5,639 nt of DNA, taken from Firmicutes bacterium CAG:145 (GTDB lineage Bacteria > Bacillota > Clostridia > Peptostreptococcales > Anaerovoracaceae). The position numbers and the translations under genes are program-made. The DNA lies in NCBI GenBank assembly GCA_000435715.1, contig FR882595.1, forward strand, positions 291,466 through 297,104. Direction: 5' to 3'. The notes beneath the pieces were generated by a model. That model did no database searches and was not told the origin of the DNA. It saw nothing but the letters and a program-made list of their open reading frames with translations. Below, piece after piece: positions 1 to 5,575 of this stretch (positions within the stretch are counted from its first letter, which is position 1; every line of letters starts with the position of its first letter).

Positions 1-45
1 AGGCCGGCAGTCATTTTTTTCGGATGCGGCTTGGCGCATTTGTAA
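1..45. other. Sequence downstream of ychF, cut by window edge
   Basis: Too little is present to assign a gene. Reading leftward, an ATG at 39-37 lies 6 nt after the ychF stop and stays open for 13 codons to the edge (MRQAASEKNDCRP). It has no visible Shine-Dalgarno, so it is at most a candidate third gene of the lgt-ychF operon. The same bases hold a 5-bp inverted repeat, ATGCG/CGCAT (24-28 and 35-39) with a 6-nt loop, and a run of seven T on the + strand at 14-20. The T run lies on the wrong side of the hairpin to terminate ychF transcription. It could instead belong to the terminator of a rightward gene outside the window. Confidence 0.3.
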
Positions 46-1137
46 TCATACGTTGAACAGGAAGTGCATTACATCGCCGTCTTTGACGACGTACTCTTTG
101 CCTTCAGACCTTATGAGGCCTTTTTCTTTAGCGGTAGCAAGATTTCCTCCGCACTCTATAAGCTTATCATAGGCGATGGTTTCTGCTCGTATGAAACCTT
201 TTTCAAAATCTGAATGGATCTTGCCTGCGGCTCCGGGCGCTTTGGTTCCTCTCTTTATTGTCCAGGCTCTGACTTCCGGCTCTCCTGCGGTGAGAAAAGA
301 TATGAGATCCAGAAGAGAATAGGAGGCCTTTATCAGTTTATCGAGGCCGGACTCGCTGATACCGAGCTCCTCTAAGAACATTGCACGCTCATCATCTTCA
401 AGTTCCGCCACCTCAGCTTCGATTTCCGCGCAGATGACTGTAACCCGGGCATTCTCCTCCGCTGCAATCTGACGAACCTGTTTTACATAGTTGTTATCTT
501 CTGAGGCTACGTCGCTGTCGGAAACATTTGCTACATATATTATAGGCTTATAAGAAAGCAGATCTAAAGTCTTTACAAAGGCTGCCTCGTCATCATCGAG
601 ATCCATCGCTCTGGCGTTTTTCCCTTCGCTCAGCCATTCACTGACTCTGAGCAGCAGATCGAGTTCGCTCTGAAGAGACTTGTCTGCCTTCGCTGCCTTG
701 GACGTGCGCTGAATCTTGCGTTCCAGCATTTCCATGTCTGATAATATGAGCTCTGTATTGATGGTGTCTATGTCAGAGGCCGGATCGATATGTCCGTCCA
801 CGTGTACTATGTTGGCGTTTTCAAAGCATCTTACCACATGTACTATAGCGTCTACTTCACGTATGTGTCCGAGAAATTTATTGCCGAGGCCTTCTCCTTT
901 GGCTGCGCCCCTTACGAGGCCTGCTATGTCACAGAACTCGATAGTGGTGTAAATGGTTTTCTTTGAGTTATACATTTCATGGAGAACTTTTAGTCTCTCG
1001 TCCGGAACCGTCACCACTCCTACGTTGGGCTCGATGGTGCAAAACGGATAATTGGCGGCTTCTGCTCCGGCCTTTGTAATAGCGTTGAATAAAGTACTTT
1101 TGCCTACGTTAGGCAGACCTACGATACCTAATCTCAT
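46..1137 (-). CDS. ychF: Redox-regulated ATPase YchF (Obg family, OLA1-like)
   Basis: This is a cytoplasmic P-loop ATPase of the TRAFAC/Obg family. Family members bind ribosomes and hydrolyse ATP in preference to GTP, and are linked to stress and redox responses. The 363-residue length is normal. The P-loop GLPNVGKST is at residues 7-15, a switch region NYPFCTIEPN at 29-38, and G3 DIAGLVRGA at 70-78. A mostly helical insert covers roughly 130-190, the unusual G4 NVSD is at 204-207, and a C-terminal TGS domain spans about 280-363 and ends in the family-typical DGDVMHFLFNV. The ATG at 1137-1135 is preceded by AAAGGAG (1151-1145) with a 7-nt spacer. That site overlaps the TAA stop of lgt (1152-1150), so the two genes are probably co-transcribed and translationally coupled. 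The one oddity is Asp at the last G4 position, where relatives usually have Glu. Confidence 0.97.
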   Translation of the reverse strand: MRLGIVGLPNVGKSTLFNAITKAGAEAANYPFCTIEPNVGVVTVPDERLKVLHEMYNSKKTIYTTIEFCDIAGLVRGAAKGEGLGNKFLGHIREVDAIVHVVRCFENANIVHVDGHIDPASDIDTINTELILSDMEMLERKIQRTSKAAKADKSLQSELDLLLRVSEWLSEGKNARAMDLDDDEAAFVKTLDLLSYKPIIYVANVSDSDVASEDNNYVKQVRQIAAEENARVTVICAEIEAEVAELEDDERAMFLEELGISESGLDKLIKASYSLLDLISFLTAGEPEVRAWTIKRGTKAPGAAGKIHSDFEKGFIRAETIAYDKLIECGGNLATAKEKGLIRSEGKEYVVKDGDVMHFLFNV

Positions 1138-1149
1138 TGAAGATCTCCT

Positions 1150-1899
1150 TTATCTTAAAGATTTGTTTTGTTTTTTTAATATGAAATAGATCGCGGCGCA
1201 CACGGCTATTATGGCCAGACTTATCACCTGAGCCTGTCTCAGAGGCCCTATCATTAAGCTGTCTGTCCTGAGTCCTTCCACGAAGAACCGTTCTGCCGAG
1301 TAGAGGATGCCGTAGAGGCATATTATCTGGCCGTTGAATTTTCTCCTGTGATTTGACCAGTACATCAAAAATATGAAGAGAAGCAGGCACCAGACAGACT
1401 CATAGAGAAAGGTGGGGTGGTAACCGGTACCGTCTATGATCTGCGCCCAAGGAAGATCAGCAGGACCTCCGTGAGCTTCTTCATTGAAAAAGTTTCCCCA
1501 TCTGCCGATGGACTGAGCCAGGGCAATGACGGGAGCGATGAGATCAGCCGTGTTTAGGAAACTTTCCCTGTACTTTTTGCAGAGAAAGTATCCGACGATG
1601 AAGGACAGGATGAGCCCCCCGTGTATAGCCAGGCCGCCGTTTCTGACATCTAATATCTTTGAAAGGTCGTCTGAATAATTGTCCCAGCTGAAAACCACAT
1701 AATACAGCCTTGCTCCTATCAAAGCGGAAGGGATTATCCATATGGTCAGCGTCAGGATGAAGTCTCTGTCTATGCCGAATTTGGGCGCTCTGTAATAAGA
1801 TATGGCTATGGCCAGCAGGAAACCGGTCCCTATCAGCGCCCCATACCACATTATGTCGATACCGAATACTGTAAAAAGCACGGGATCCGGTGCAATCAT
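1150..1899 (-). CDS. lgt: Prolipoprotein diacylglyceryl transferase Lgt
   Basis: Lgt is an integral membrane enzyme. It transfers diacylglycerol from phosphatidylglycerol to the lipobox cysteine of prolipoproteins, the first step of lipoprotein maturation. The 249-residue protein has about seven hydrophobic segments. Matches to E. coli functional residues, aligned from memory of the family, are Tyr19 (Y26), His93 in IHGG (H103), Arg133, Asn136 and Glu141 in the signature IGRWGNFFNEEAHG (R143, N146, E151), and Arg204/Glu208 in RFFVE (R239/E243). GARLYY at 62-67 and HPTFLYE at 161-167 are also family-typical. The ATG at 1899-1897 has AAGGAGGG (1913-1906) with a 6-nt spacer. It is first in a leftward operon with ychF, which starts 12 nt after the lgt stop. 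No truncation or missing catalytic residue is seen, and function is assigned confidently by family. Confidence 0.97.
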   Translation of the reverse strand: MIAPDPVLFTVFGIDIMWYGALIGTGFLLAIAISYYRAPKFGIDRDFILTLTIWIIPSALIGARLYYVVFSWDNYSDDLSKILDVRNGGLAIHGGLILSFIVGYFLCKKYRESFLNTADLIAPVIALAQSIGRWGNFFNEEAHGGPADLPWAQIIDGTGYHPTFLYESVWCLLLFIFLMYWSNHRRKFNGQIICLYGILYSAERFFVEGLRTDSLMIGPLRQAQVISLAIIAVCAAIYFILKKQNKSLR

Positions 1900-1926
1900 A
1901 CTAAGCCCTCCTTAAATTTAAAAAAA

Positions 1927-1940
1927 TTGACGTCGGTCAA
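1927..1940. repeat. Short inverted repeat in lgt leader
   Basis: TTGAC-GTCG-GTCAA is a perfect 5-bp inverted repeat with a 4-nt centre. It lies between the predicted lgt start site (about 1947) and the lgt Shine-Dalgarno (1913-1906). In the lgt mRNA it could form a small hairpin 13 nt upstream of the ribosome binding site, and as DNA it could be a regulator half-site pair. Either half also resembles a -35 box, but no -10 at suitable spacing accompanies it in either direction. A role is not established. Confidence 0.3.
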
Positions 1941-1953
1941 ACGCACTTTAAAT

Positions 1954-1982
1954 ATTATACAAAAAAAACTACCAAATGTCAT
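1954..1982 (-). promoter_or_regulatory. Promoter of lgt-ychF
   Basis: Reading leftward, -35 ATGACA (1982-1977) is separated by 17 bp from a perfect -10 TATAAT (1959-1954). Transcription would start near 1947, giving a leader of about 48 nt before the lgt ATG. This is a sigma-A type promoter by sequence. It lies between sfsA and lgt, and its -35 sits in the centre of the inverted repeat at 1970-1994. Confidence 0.7.
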
Positions 1983-1994
1983 CAAAGTTTGGTA
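1970..1994. repeat. Inverted repeat around lgt -35, overlapping sfsA -10
   Basis: TACCAAA (1970-1976) and TTTGGTA (1988-1994) are perfect 7-bp arms separated by 11 bp, and extending outward gives 8 of 9 matches (1968-1996). The lgt -35 box lies in the spacer, and the right arm supplies the TG and first bases of the predicted sfsA extended -10. The placement suits an operator able to affect both promoters, but no cognate regulator is encoded here and the repeat could be fortuitous. Confidence 0.4.
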
Positions 1995-1998
1995 CTAT
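1990..1998 (+). promoter_or_regulatory. Extended -10 promoter of sfsA
   Basis: TGGTACTAT is an extended -10 element (TGn followed by TACTAT, 4 of 6 to TATAAT). No convincing -35 lies 16-18 bp upstream. The tRNA promoter in this window has almost the same module (TTTGGTAATAT against TTTGGTACTAT here), which supports the call. A start 6-8 nt downstream would fall at about 2004-2006, on the sfsA ATG, which implies a leaderless mRNA. Confidence 0.5.
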
Positions 1999-2004
1999 TT
2001 TTAT

Positions 2005-2718
2005 ATGAAATATGAAAATATAGTCAGAGGAAAATTCAAGGAAAGACCCAACCGTTTTATCGCATCGGTATGTGTGGAAGGAAATGAAGAAAGAGCGCAC
2101 GTAAAAAATACCGGAAGATGCAGAGAACTGCTCGAGAAAGACGCCGATATATATCTTGAAGACCATATCGGTAAAATGGGAAAGAGAAAATTGAGATACA
2201 GCCTCATAGCAGTTGAGAAAAAGACTGAGAGGGGAACTTTTCTGGTAAATATGGATTCTCAGGCTCCCAACAAGGTGGTGAAAGAGGCCATAGAAAACGG
2301 CGATATACGTCTGCCGGGGATGTCGTCCATAGCAAAGATTAAGGGAGAAGCCATGTACGGAGAGTCCCGCTTGGATTTTTATGCAGAGGATGACAGAGGA
2401 AGGGAAGCTTACATCGAAGTCAAAGGCGTTACTCTGGAAGAAGACGGCTTGGCCCGCTTTCCCGACGCCCCGACGGAGAGGGGCGTAAGGCATTTGGAGG
2501 AACTCATTAAGGCAGCCGGCGAAGGGAAGAAGGCTTTCGTCATCTTTGTCATACAGATGAAGGGCGTAAATGCTTTTACGCCCAACGACCGTACCCATAA
2601 GGCGTTTGCAGACGCTCTGAGAAAAGCTTCCTCCGAGGGAGTGAACGTTATGGCATATGATTGTATCGTAACTCGAAGCTCGATCGTATGCGCAGACAGC
2701 GTACCGGTGATCTTATGA
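2005..2718 (+). CDS. sfsA: DNA/RNA nuclease SfsA (sugar fermentation stimulation protein family)
   Basis: SfsA proteins have an N-terminal OB-like part and a PD-(D/E)XK nuclease-like domain. The E. coli protein binds DNA and was first linked to maltose metabolism, but the biological role remains unclear. From the ATG at 2005 the protein has 237 residues, matching the family. RPNRFIASV is at 14-22, NTGR at 35-38, SRLDF at 121-125, YIEVKGVTL at 136-144 (Asp124, Glu138 and Lys140 fit the nuclease core), and the signature FPDAPTERGVRHLEEL at 152-167. The frame is open upstream to a TTG at 1927, but the extra residues are not family-like and that TTG has no Shine-Dalgarno. The ATG at 2005 matches the usual SfsA start, yet it also lacks a Shine-Dalgarno, unlike lgt, ychF and the antiporter. 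Leaderless translation is therefore plausible. It is monocistronic and convergent with the antiporter gene. Confidence 0.93.
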   Translation: MKYENIVRGKFKERPNRFIASVCVEGNEERAHVKNTGRCRELLEKDADIYLEDHIGKMGKRKLRYSLIAVEKKTERGTFLVNMDSQAPNKVVKEAIENGDIRLPGMSSIAKIKGEAMYGESRLDFYAEDDRGREAYIEVKGVTLEEDGLARFPDAPTERGVRHLEELIKAAGEGKKAFVIFVIQMKGVNAFTPNDRTHKAFADALRKASSEGVNVMAYDCIVTRSSIVCADSVPVIL

Positions 2719-2757
2719 TATCTTAGACAGATATCTTTGACGGGTACGTCTAATCTT
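2717..2757. terminator. Possible hairpins between convergent sfsA and antiporter genes
   Basis: GATATCT (2717-2723) and AGATATC (2729-2735) form a perfect 7-bp stem with a 5-nt loop. It begins inside the sfsA TGA and is followed by only TTT. A second small stem, GACG/CGTC (2739-2742 and 2747-2750), precedes TAATCTTTT. An alternative pairing, TTAGAC/GTCTAA (2723-2728 and 2748-2753), is exclusive with both. The gap between the convergent genes is 39 bp, so a shared terminator is expected here. The stems are AT-rich and the U tracts short, so it is weak by sequence. Confidence 0.35.
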
Positions 2758-4269
2758 TTAATTCGCGACGAATCCGGATATCAGAAAGAATATTGCCGAT
2801 ATGGCTGCCGCAAGCAGACCGTACGGAGCCTGAGTGAAGGCGTGATCGAAATTATTGCAGCCTGTGGCCGAAGAAGTTATCACCGTGGCGTCGGAGTAAA
2901 AGCATATATGAGATCCGAAGACTCCTGCGCTGAGCACTGCGGAAACTGCCAGTGTCACATCTGCTCCCAGGTTCTGAGCCAGAGGTATTACTATGGGAAG
3001 AGCGATTATGTACATTCCCCAGTTAGTACCTGTTATGAACTCTGTTATAGCGAGAGCTATGAACACTATGAGGGGAAGCAGAGCCGGAGTTATCACCTTG
3101 GTGGCGGAGGTTATGACGAAATAGGTGAAGTGTATCTGTTCGTTGACTTCCGCAAACAGAAAGGCCAGTATCATCAGCAGAATGGGCATCATCATGTTTT
3201 TAAGGCCTTCGAGGGATACATCCCAGAATTCTTCCGCCGTCATGACTCCCTGCCACATGTACGAGATGAACATGTAGACGAGAGTTACCAAAACGCCCAT
3301 CTGCATATCGAAATTCATGATGACGGTGGAGATGATGAGTACGGCGATGGGAACGAACAAGTTGAACATCTTCGGATTGGTGGGAACAACATTGTTCTTA
3401 CCCGCTCTTATGTCTATCTTCTCACTTCCGGCGGGAGCTAAAGGCCCTCCCTGAGCGACTCTGTGAAATGCCTGTTTCATAGGGCCGAAGACAGGGATAA
3501 TGCCGAAGATGACCAGAGGAACCATCAGAGCGGCTATCCAGCCGTAAAAATTGTAAGGTATAGTCTTTATAAAATATAACATTCCTTCTCCCTGGGGCGC
3601 CCATCCGTTGCTTTCCAATATGCGGGAGCAGAACACGGCCCAAGTGGATATGGGAATCACGACGCATAAGGGAGCCGCCGTAGAATCTACGACGTAAGAA
3701 AGAAATTCACGAGGCACTTTGTGTTTATCCGTCAGAGTAGTCATACATGATCCTACGGTGAGGGAATTGAGGTAGTCGTCGATAAAGACCACTACGCCGA
3801 GAAACCATGTACACATCAGCGATGATTTTCTCGTCTTTGCTTTTGCCGCTATCCACTCTCCGAAGGCATATGAACCGCCGGCTTTTTCTATGAGTGATAT
3901 TATGCTTCCCATCAGGCCGCATACTATGATGAGCCATGCTATGTCCTCGCTCATCATGACGTTGAGAAGTCCGTCGCTGAAGTTGGAAAAGGTATTTGCT
4001 ATCCAGCTTTCTCCACTTTGGACGGCAGGTCTTGAAACCATTATGAATCCTATCAGCGAAGATAAGATCAGGGCCTCTAATATACGCTGGGTGGCGAATA
4101 TATATATGATTAAGAATATTGCCGGAACCAGCGAGAAGATACCCGGTTCCGCATTATCTGAAGGCAGCATGCTTGTAAGAAAGACTGTGGCCAGCATTAC
4201 GGCTCCTATTACCAATAGAGTTCGCTTTCCATTGAAATCAGCCTTTTCTTGCGAAAATATCTTTAACAA
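2758..4269 (-). CDS. Na+/H+ antiporter, NhaC family
   Basis: This is a polytopic inner-membrane secondary transporter of the NhaC family. Members exchange Na+ for H+, and some (MleN type) couple this to malate/lactate exchange. The 503-residue protein has roughly 11-13 hydrophobic segments. Family-typical stretches are VVFIDDYLNSLTVGSCM (160-176), DSTAAPLCVVIPISTWA (195-211), FITGTNWGMY (411-420) and AGVFGSHICFYSDATVI (448-464). The acidic pair in FIDDY and the DSTAAP loop are probable cation-site regions by analogy. The start is TTG at 4269-4267: a TAG lies directly upstream in frame, AAAGGAG (4285-4279) is 9 nt away, and the first in-frame ATG would remove the first 24 residues, including part of the first membrane segment. 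The gene stands alone, convergent with sfsA and divergent from the TPR gene. Substrate is not determined; a dicarboxylate or amino-acid role cannot be excluded. Confidence 0.9.
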   Translation of the reverse strand: MLKIFSQEKADFNGKRTLLVIGAVMLATVFLTSMLPSDNAEPGIFSLVPAIFLIIYIFATQRILEALILSSLIGFIMVSRPAVQSGESWIANTFSNFSDGLLNVMMSEDIAWLIIVCGLMGSIISLIEKAGGSYAFGEWIAAKAKTRKSSLMCTWFLGVVVFIDDYLNSLTVGSCMTTLTDKHKVPREFLSYVVDSTAAPLCVVIPISTWAVFCSRILESNGWAPQGEGMLYFIKTIPYNFYGWIAALMVPLVIFGIIPVFGPMKQAFHRVAQGGPLAPAGSEKIDIRAGKNNVVPTNPKMFNLFVPIAVLIISTVIMNFDMQMGVLVTLVYMFISYMWQGVMTAEEFWDVSLEGLKNMMMPILLMILAFLFAEVNEQIHFTYFVITSATKVITPALLPLIVFIALAITEFITGTNWGMYIIALPIVIPLAQNLGADVTLAVSAVLSAGVFGSHICFYSDATVITSSATGCNNFDHAFTQAPYGLLAAAISAIFFLISGFVAN

Positions 4270-4287
4270 CTATCATCTCTCCTTTCG

Positions 4288-4312
4288 GTCTATATCGTAT
4301 GGGTCAATAGAC
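4288..4312 (-). other. Leader hairpin next to antiporter ribosome binding site
   Basis: GTCTAT and ATAGAC (4288-4293 and 4307-4312 on the + strand) form a perfect 6-bp stem with a 13-nt loop in the antiporter 5' leader. It ends 2 nt before the AAAGGAG site. The predicted transcript starts near 4317, so the hairpin would occupy almost the whole leader. It could shape ribosome access or mRNA stability, but it is short and its role is unknown. Confidence 0.35.
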
Positions 4313-4323
4313 AAGCAAGGACA

Positions 4324-4351
4324 ATTATAACAAAAAAATTGCTGAATTCAA
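4324..4351 (-). promoter_or_regulatory. Promoter of the antiporter gene
   Basis: Reading leftward, -35 TTGAAT (4351-4346), a 16-bp spacer, then a perfect extended -10 TGTTATAAT (4332-4324). The predicted start near 4317 leaves a leader of about 48 nt before the TTG codon. It is a sigma-A type promoter by sequence. Confidence 0.7.
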
Positions 4352-4401
4352 CATATTTTTCACCTGCCTGTACAATTTTTACTGAGACGTTCAAAAACAC
4401 T

Positions 4402-4429
4402 TTTAAATATACGGCGAAGAAGGTATAAT
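4402..4429 (+). promoter_or_regulatory. Promoter of the TPR gene and its leader
   Basis: The -10 is a perfect TATAAT (4424-4429). The best -35 is TTTAAA (4402-4407, 16-bp spacer), or TTTTAA one base earlier with 17 bp; both are weak. The predicted start is about 4436, one base before the first stem of the folded leader at 4437. The start codon is at 4576, so the untranslated leader would be about 140 nt. The promoter is divergent from the antiporter promoter, with about 50 bp between the two -35 boxes. Confidence 0.6.
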
Positions 4430-4436
4430 GTAACTA

Positions 4437-4535
4437 TCGGCCGTCAGGGGGCAGGCAGTGCGAAATTTTTTTTTAAGAAACCTGAGCATTGCGTTTTGTC
4501 TAAAACAGAGCAGGCCCCGACAGAATAAGCGCCGA
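4437..4535 (+). ncRNA. Candidate structured leader RNA (three-way junction), unidentified
   Basis: Four helices nest without conflict. P1 is TCGGC/GCCGA (4437-4441 with 4531-4535). P2 is GTC-A-GGGG with CCCCGAC (4443-4450 with 4515-4521; 7 bp, A4446 bulged). P3 is GCAGTGC/GCATTGC (4455-4461 with 4486-4492; 7 bp, one G-U). P4 is GTTTT/AAAAC with loop GTCT (4493-4506). P3 and P4 abut with no spacer, so they could stack coaxially inside the junction closed by P2. The P3 loop is 24 nt and contains nine T (4466-4474). The fold begins at the predicted transcription start and ends 40 nt before the TPR gene ATG. I do not recognise a known riboswitch consensus, 6S, SRP or other RNA family in it. It could be a cis-regulatory leader, a separately processed small RNA or a chance fold; no upstream ORF is present. 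Confidence 0.4.
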
Positions 4536-4575
4536 AATATAAATTTGTACATAGAATAAGAGGTATTATTAAGAT

Positions 4576-5415
4576 ATGGATCTGAATAAGTTTTTTTACG
4601 ACTTGGACGGGCTGCTGAGCAAAGGCAAGAGCAGAGAAGCAGTTGAATTCATTCAGGGCGCTATTGACAAGGCCGCGGAGAAGGATGACAAGAGGGCTCT
4701 GATAGCCATGTATAATGAGGCCGGAGGTCTGTTAAGAGATTTTTCAAAATATGAACAGGCCGAAGAGTATTATAATGAAGCATTTTTGCTTATAAGAGAA
4801 CTGGACGCAAGAGGAAGCGAAAGCTACGGCACCACGCTGATAAATTACGGCACCTGCCTGGCGGATCAGGGAAAATTCAAGGAGGCGGAATCTGTCTTTT
4901 CAGAAGCCGTAGTCGTCTTATCGGGGCTTGAGAAAGAAGATGATTACAGAATGGCGGCTATCTATAACAATATGAGCTGGATAGCGCAGGAACAGGGCAA
5001 TATGCAAGACGCGGGAGACTATCTCAACAAAGCGCTGCTGCTTTTAAAGAGAGTGACCGGCACCGAAGGGGAGCAGGCCGCTTCTTATACGAACCTTGCA
5101 AATCTCTATTGGGCGCAGGGGGCGTTTGAGGAAGCGAAAGTAATGCTGATAAAAGCTATCGACATATATAAGGACAGAGAGTCTCTGAAAAGTGAAGGCA
5201 GGTACGCAGCCGCCATATCTTCTCTCGCCAACATATATTTCAGCGAGGGAGAATACGAGAAGTGCGCCGTATTATGCCGCGAGGCGATGAAAGAAATCGA
5301 GAAAGAATTCGGTCAAAACGACGCTTGGCATATAATATCCGATAATCTGGCCGAAGCCGAAAGAAAGCTCGATGATTCAGACTCCGATATGACAAGCGAT
5401 TCTGCCGGAAAGTAA
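4576..5415 (+). CDS. Tetratricopeptide repeat protein, function unknown
   Basis: The 279-residue protein has no signal peptide or membrane segment and is predicted cytoplasmic. It is built almost entirely of TPR helical hairpins, about five, near residues 41-74, 84-117, 126-159, 168-201 and 210-243. The 42-43-residue period is characteristic of the kinesin-light-chain-like TPR_10/TPR_12 type rather than the standard 34. Conserved-looking cores include YEQAEEYYNEA, FKEAESVFSEA and FEEAKVMLIKA. Residues 1-35 look like a helical cap, and the tail (266-279) is short, acidic and serine-rich. TPR scaffolds bind proteins or peptides; the partner is not indicated. The ATG has a near-SD TAAGAGGT (4557-4564) with an 11-nt spacer, longer than ideal. 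It is probably monocistronic, with its own promoter, a long folded leader and the tRNA operon following. No catalytic or DNA-binding domain is attached, so a role in regulation or assembly would be a guess. Confidence 0.88.
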   Translation: MDLNKFFYDLDGLLSKGKSREAVEFIQGAIDKAAEKDDKRALIAMYNEAGGLLRDFSKYEQAEEYYNEAFLLIRELDARGSESYGTTLINYGTCLADQGKFKEAESVFSEAVVVLSGLEKEDDYRMAAIYNNMSWIAQEQGNMQDAGDYLNKALLLLKRVTGTEGEQAASYTNLANLYWAQGAFEEAKVMLIKAIDIYKDRESLKSEGRYAAAISSLANIYFSEGEYEKCAVLCREAMKEIEKEFGQNDAWHIISDNLAEAERKLDDSDSDMTSDSAGK

Positions 5416-5426
5416 AAGAAAATGAA

Positions 5427-5451
5427 AAAAGATGTTGACATCTTTTCAACA
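5427..5451. repeat. Two overlapping inverted repeats at TPR gene end / tRNA promoter
   Basis: AAAAGATG/CATCTTTT (5427-5434 and 5439-5446, loop TTGA) is a perfect 8-bp stem. TGTTGA/TCAACA (5433-5438 and 5446-5451) is a perfect 6-bp stem. They share bases, so only one can form at a time. The first starts 12 nt after the TPR stop and ends in TTTT, so it may act as a weak terminator for that gene. The tRNA -35 TTGACA (5435-5440) lies within both repeats. Confidence 0.45.
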
Positions 5452-5463
5452 ATTTGGTAATAT
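5435..5463 (+). promoter_or_regulatory. Promoter of tRNA operon
   Basis: A perfect -35 TTGACA (5435-5440), a 17-bp spacer and -10 TAATAT (5458-5463) with the extended element TGG directly before it. The predicted start is near 5470, giving a 5' leader of about 26 nt before tRNA-Met. This is the strongest promoter in the window by sequence, as expected for stable RNA. Confidence 0.82.
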
Positions 5464-5495
5464 AACTCTTGCAGTGATTTTAAGTCACCAAGTGT

Positions 5496-5572
5496 GGCGG
5501 TGTAGCTTAGTTGGCTAGAGCGTCCGGTTCATACCCGGAAGGTCGGTGGTTCGACTCCACTCGCCGCTACCA
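5496..5572 (+). tRNA. tRNA-Met (anticodon CAT), elongator type
   Basis: A 77-nt cloverleaf with encoded CCA. The acceptor is 5496-5502 with 5562-5568, the D stem GCTT/GAGC, the anticodon stem TCCGG/CCGGA (5523-5527 and 5535-5539), the loop TTCATAC with anticodon CAT at 5530-5532, and the T arm GGTGG-TTCGACT-CCACT. It lacks initiator marks: the first acceptor pair is G-T rather than a C-A mismatch, and the anticodon stem has no GGG/CCC run next to the loop. A CAT anticodon could also be lysidine-modified tRNA-Ile, but the body resembles Firmicute elongator tRNA-Met, not tRNA-Ile2. Confidence 0.92.
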
Positions 5573-5575
5573 TTT

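Noticed and set aside
11..49. ATG overlapping the ychF stop (ATGA) as a downstream gene
   Set aside because: It reads only 12 codons before a TGA at 13-11 and has no ribosome binding site.
1927..2004. TTG at 1927 as an earlier sfsA start, adding 26 residues
   Set aside because: No Shine-Dalgarno, the added residues do not resemble SfsA N-termini, and the region holds promoter elements. The ATG at 2005 gives the family-typical length.
1969..2598. Leftward open frame antisense to sfsA
   Set aside because: A shadow of the sfsA coding sequence with no recognisable domain.
2737..3441. Long rightward open frame antisense to the antiporter gene
   Set aside because: The composition is unusual (rich in His, Tyr, Cys, Gly), there is no family resemblance or start signal, and it lies inside a well-supported coding gene on the other strand.
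3890..4330. Rightward open frame spanning the antiporter start and promoter
   Set aside because: It mirrors the membrane-protein gene, lacks a Shine-Dalgarno and crosses the strong leftward promoter.
4436..4474. Rho-independent attenuator ending at the nine-T run in the leader
   Set aside because: No strong hairpin directly precedes the T run; the available stems are 3 bp, so early termination is not supported by sequence alone.
4437..4535. Known leader classes (TPP, cyclic di-GMP, THF, ZTP, fluoride, 6S, SRP) for the structured leader
   Set aside because: No conserved core motif of these was recognised. An ACCTGA string recalls TPP but the required partner motifs are missing.
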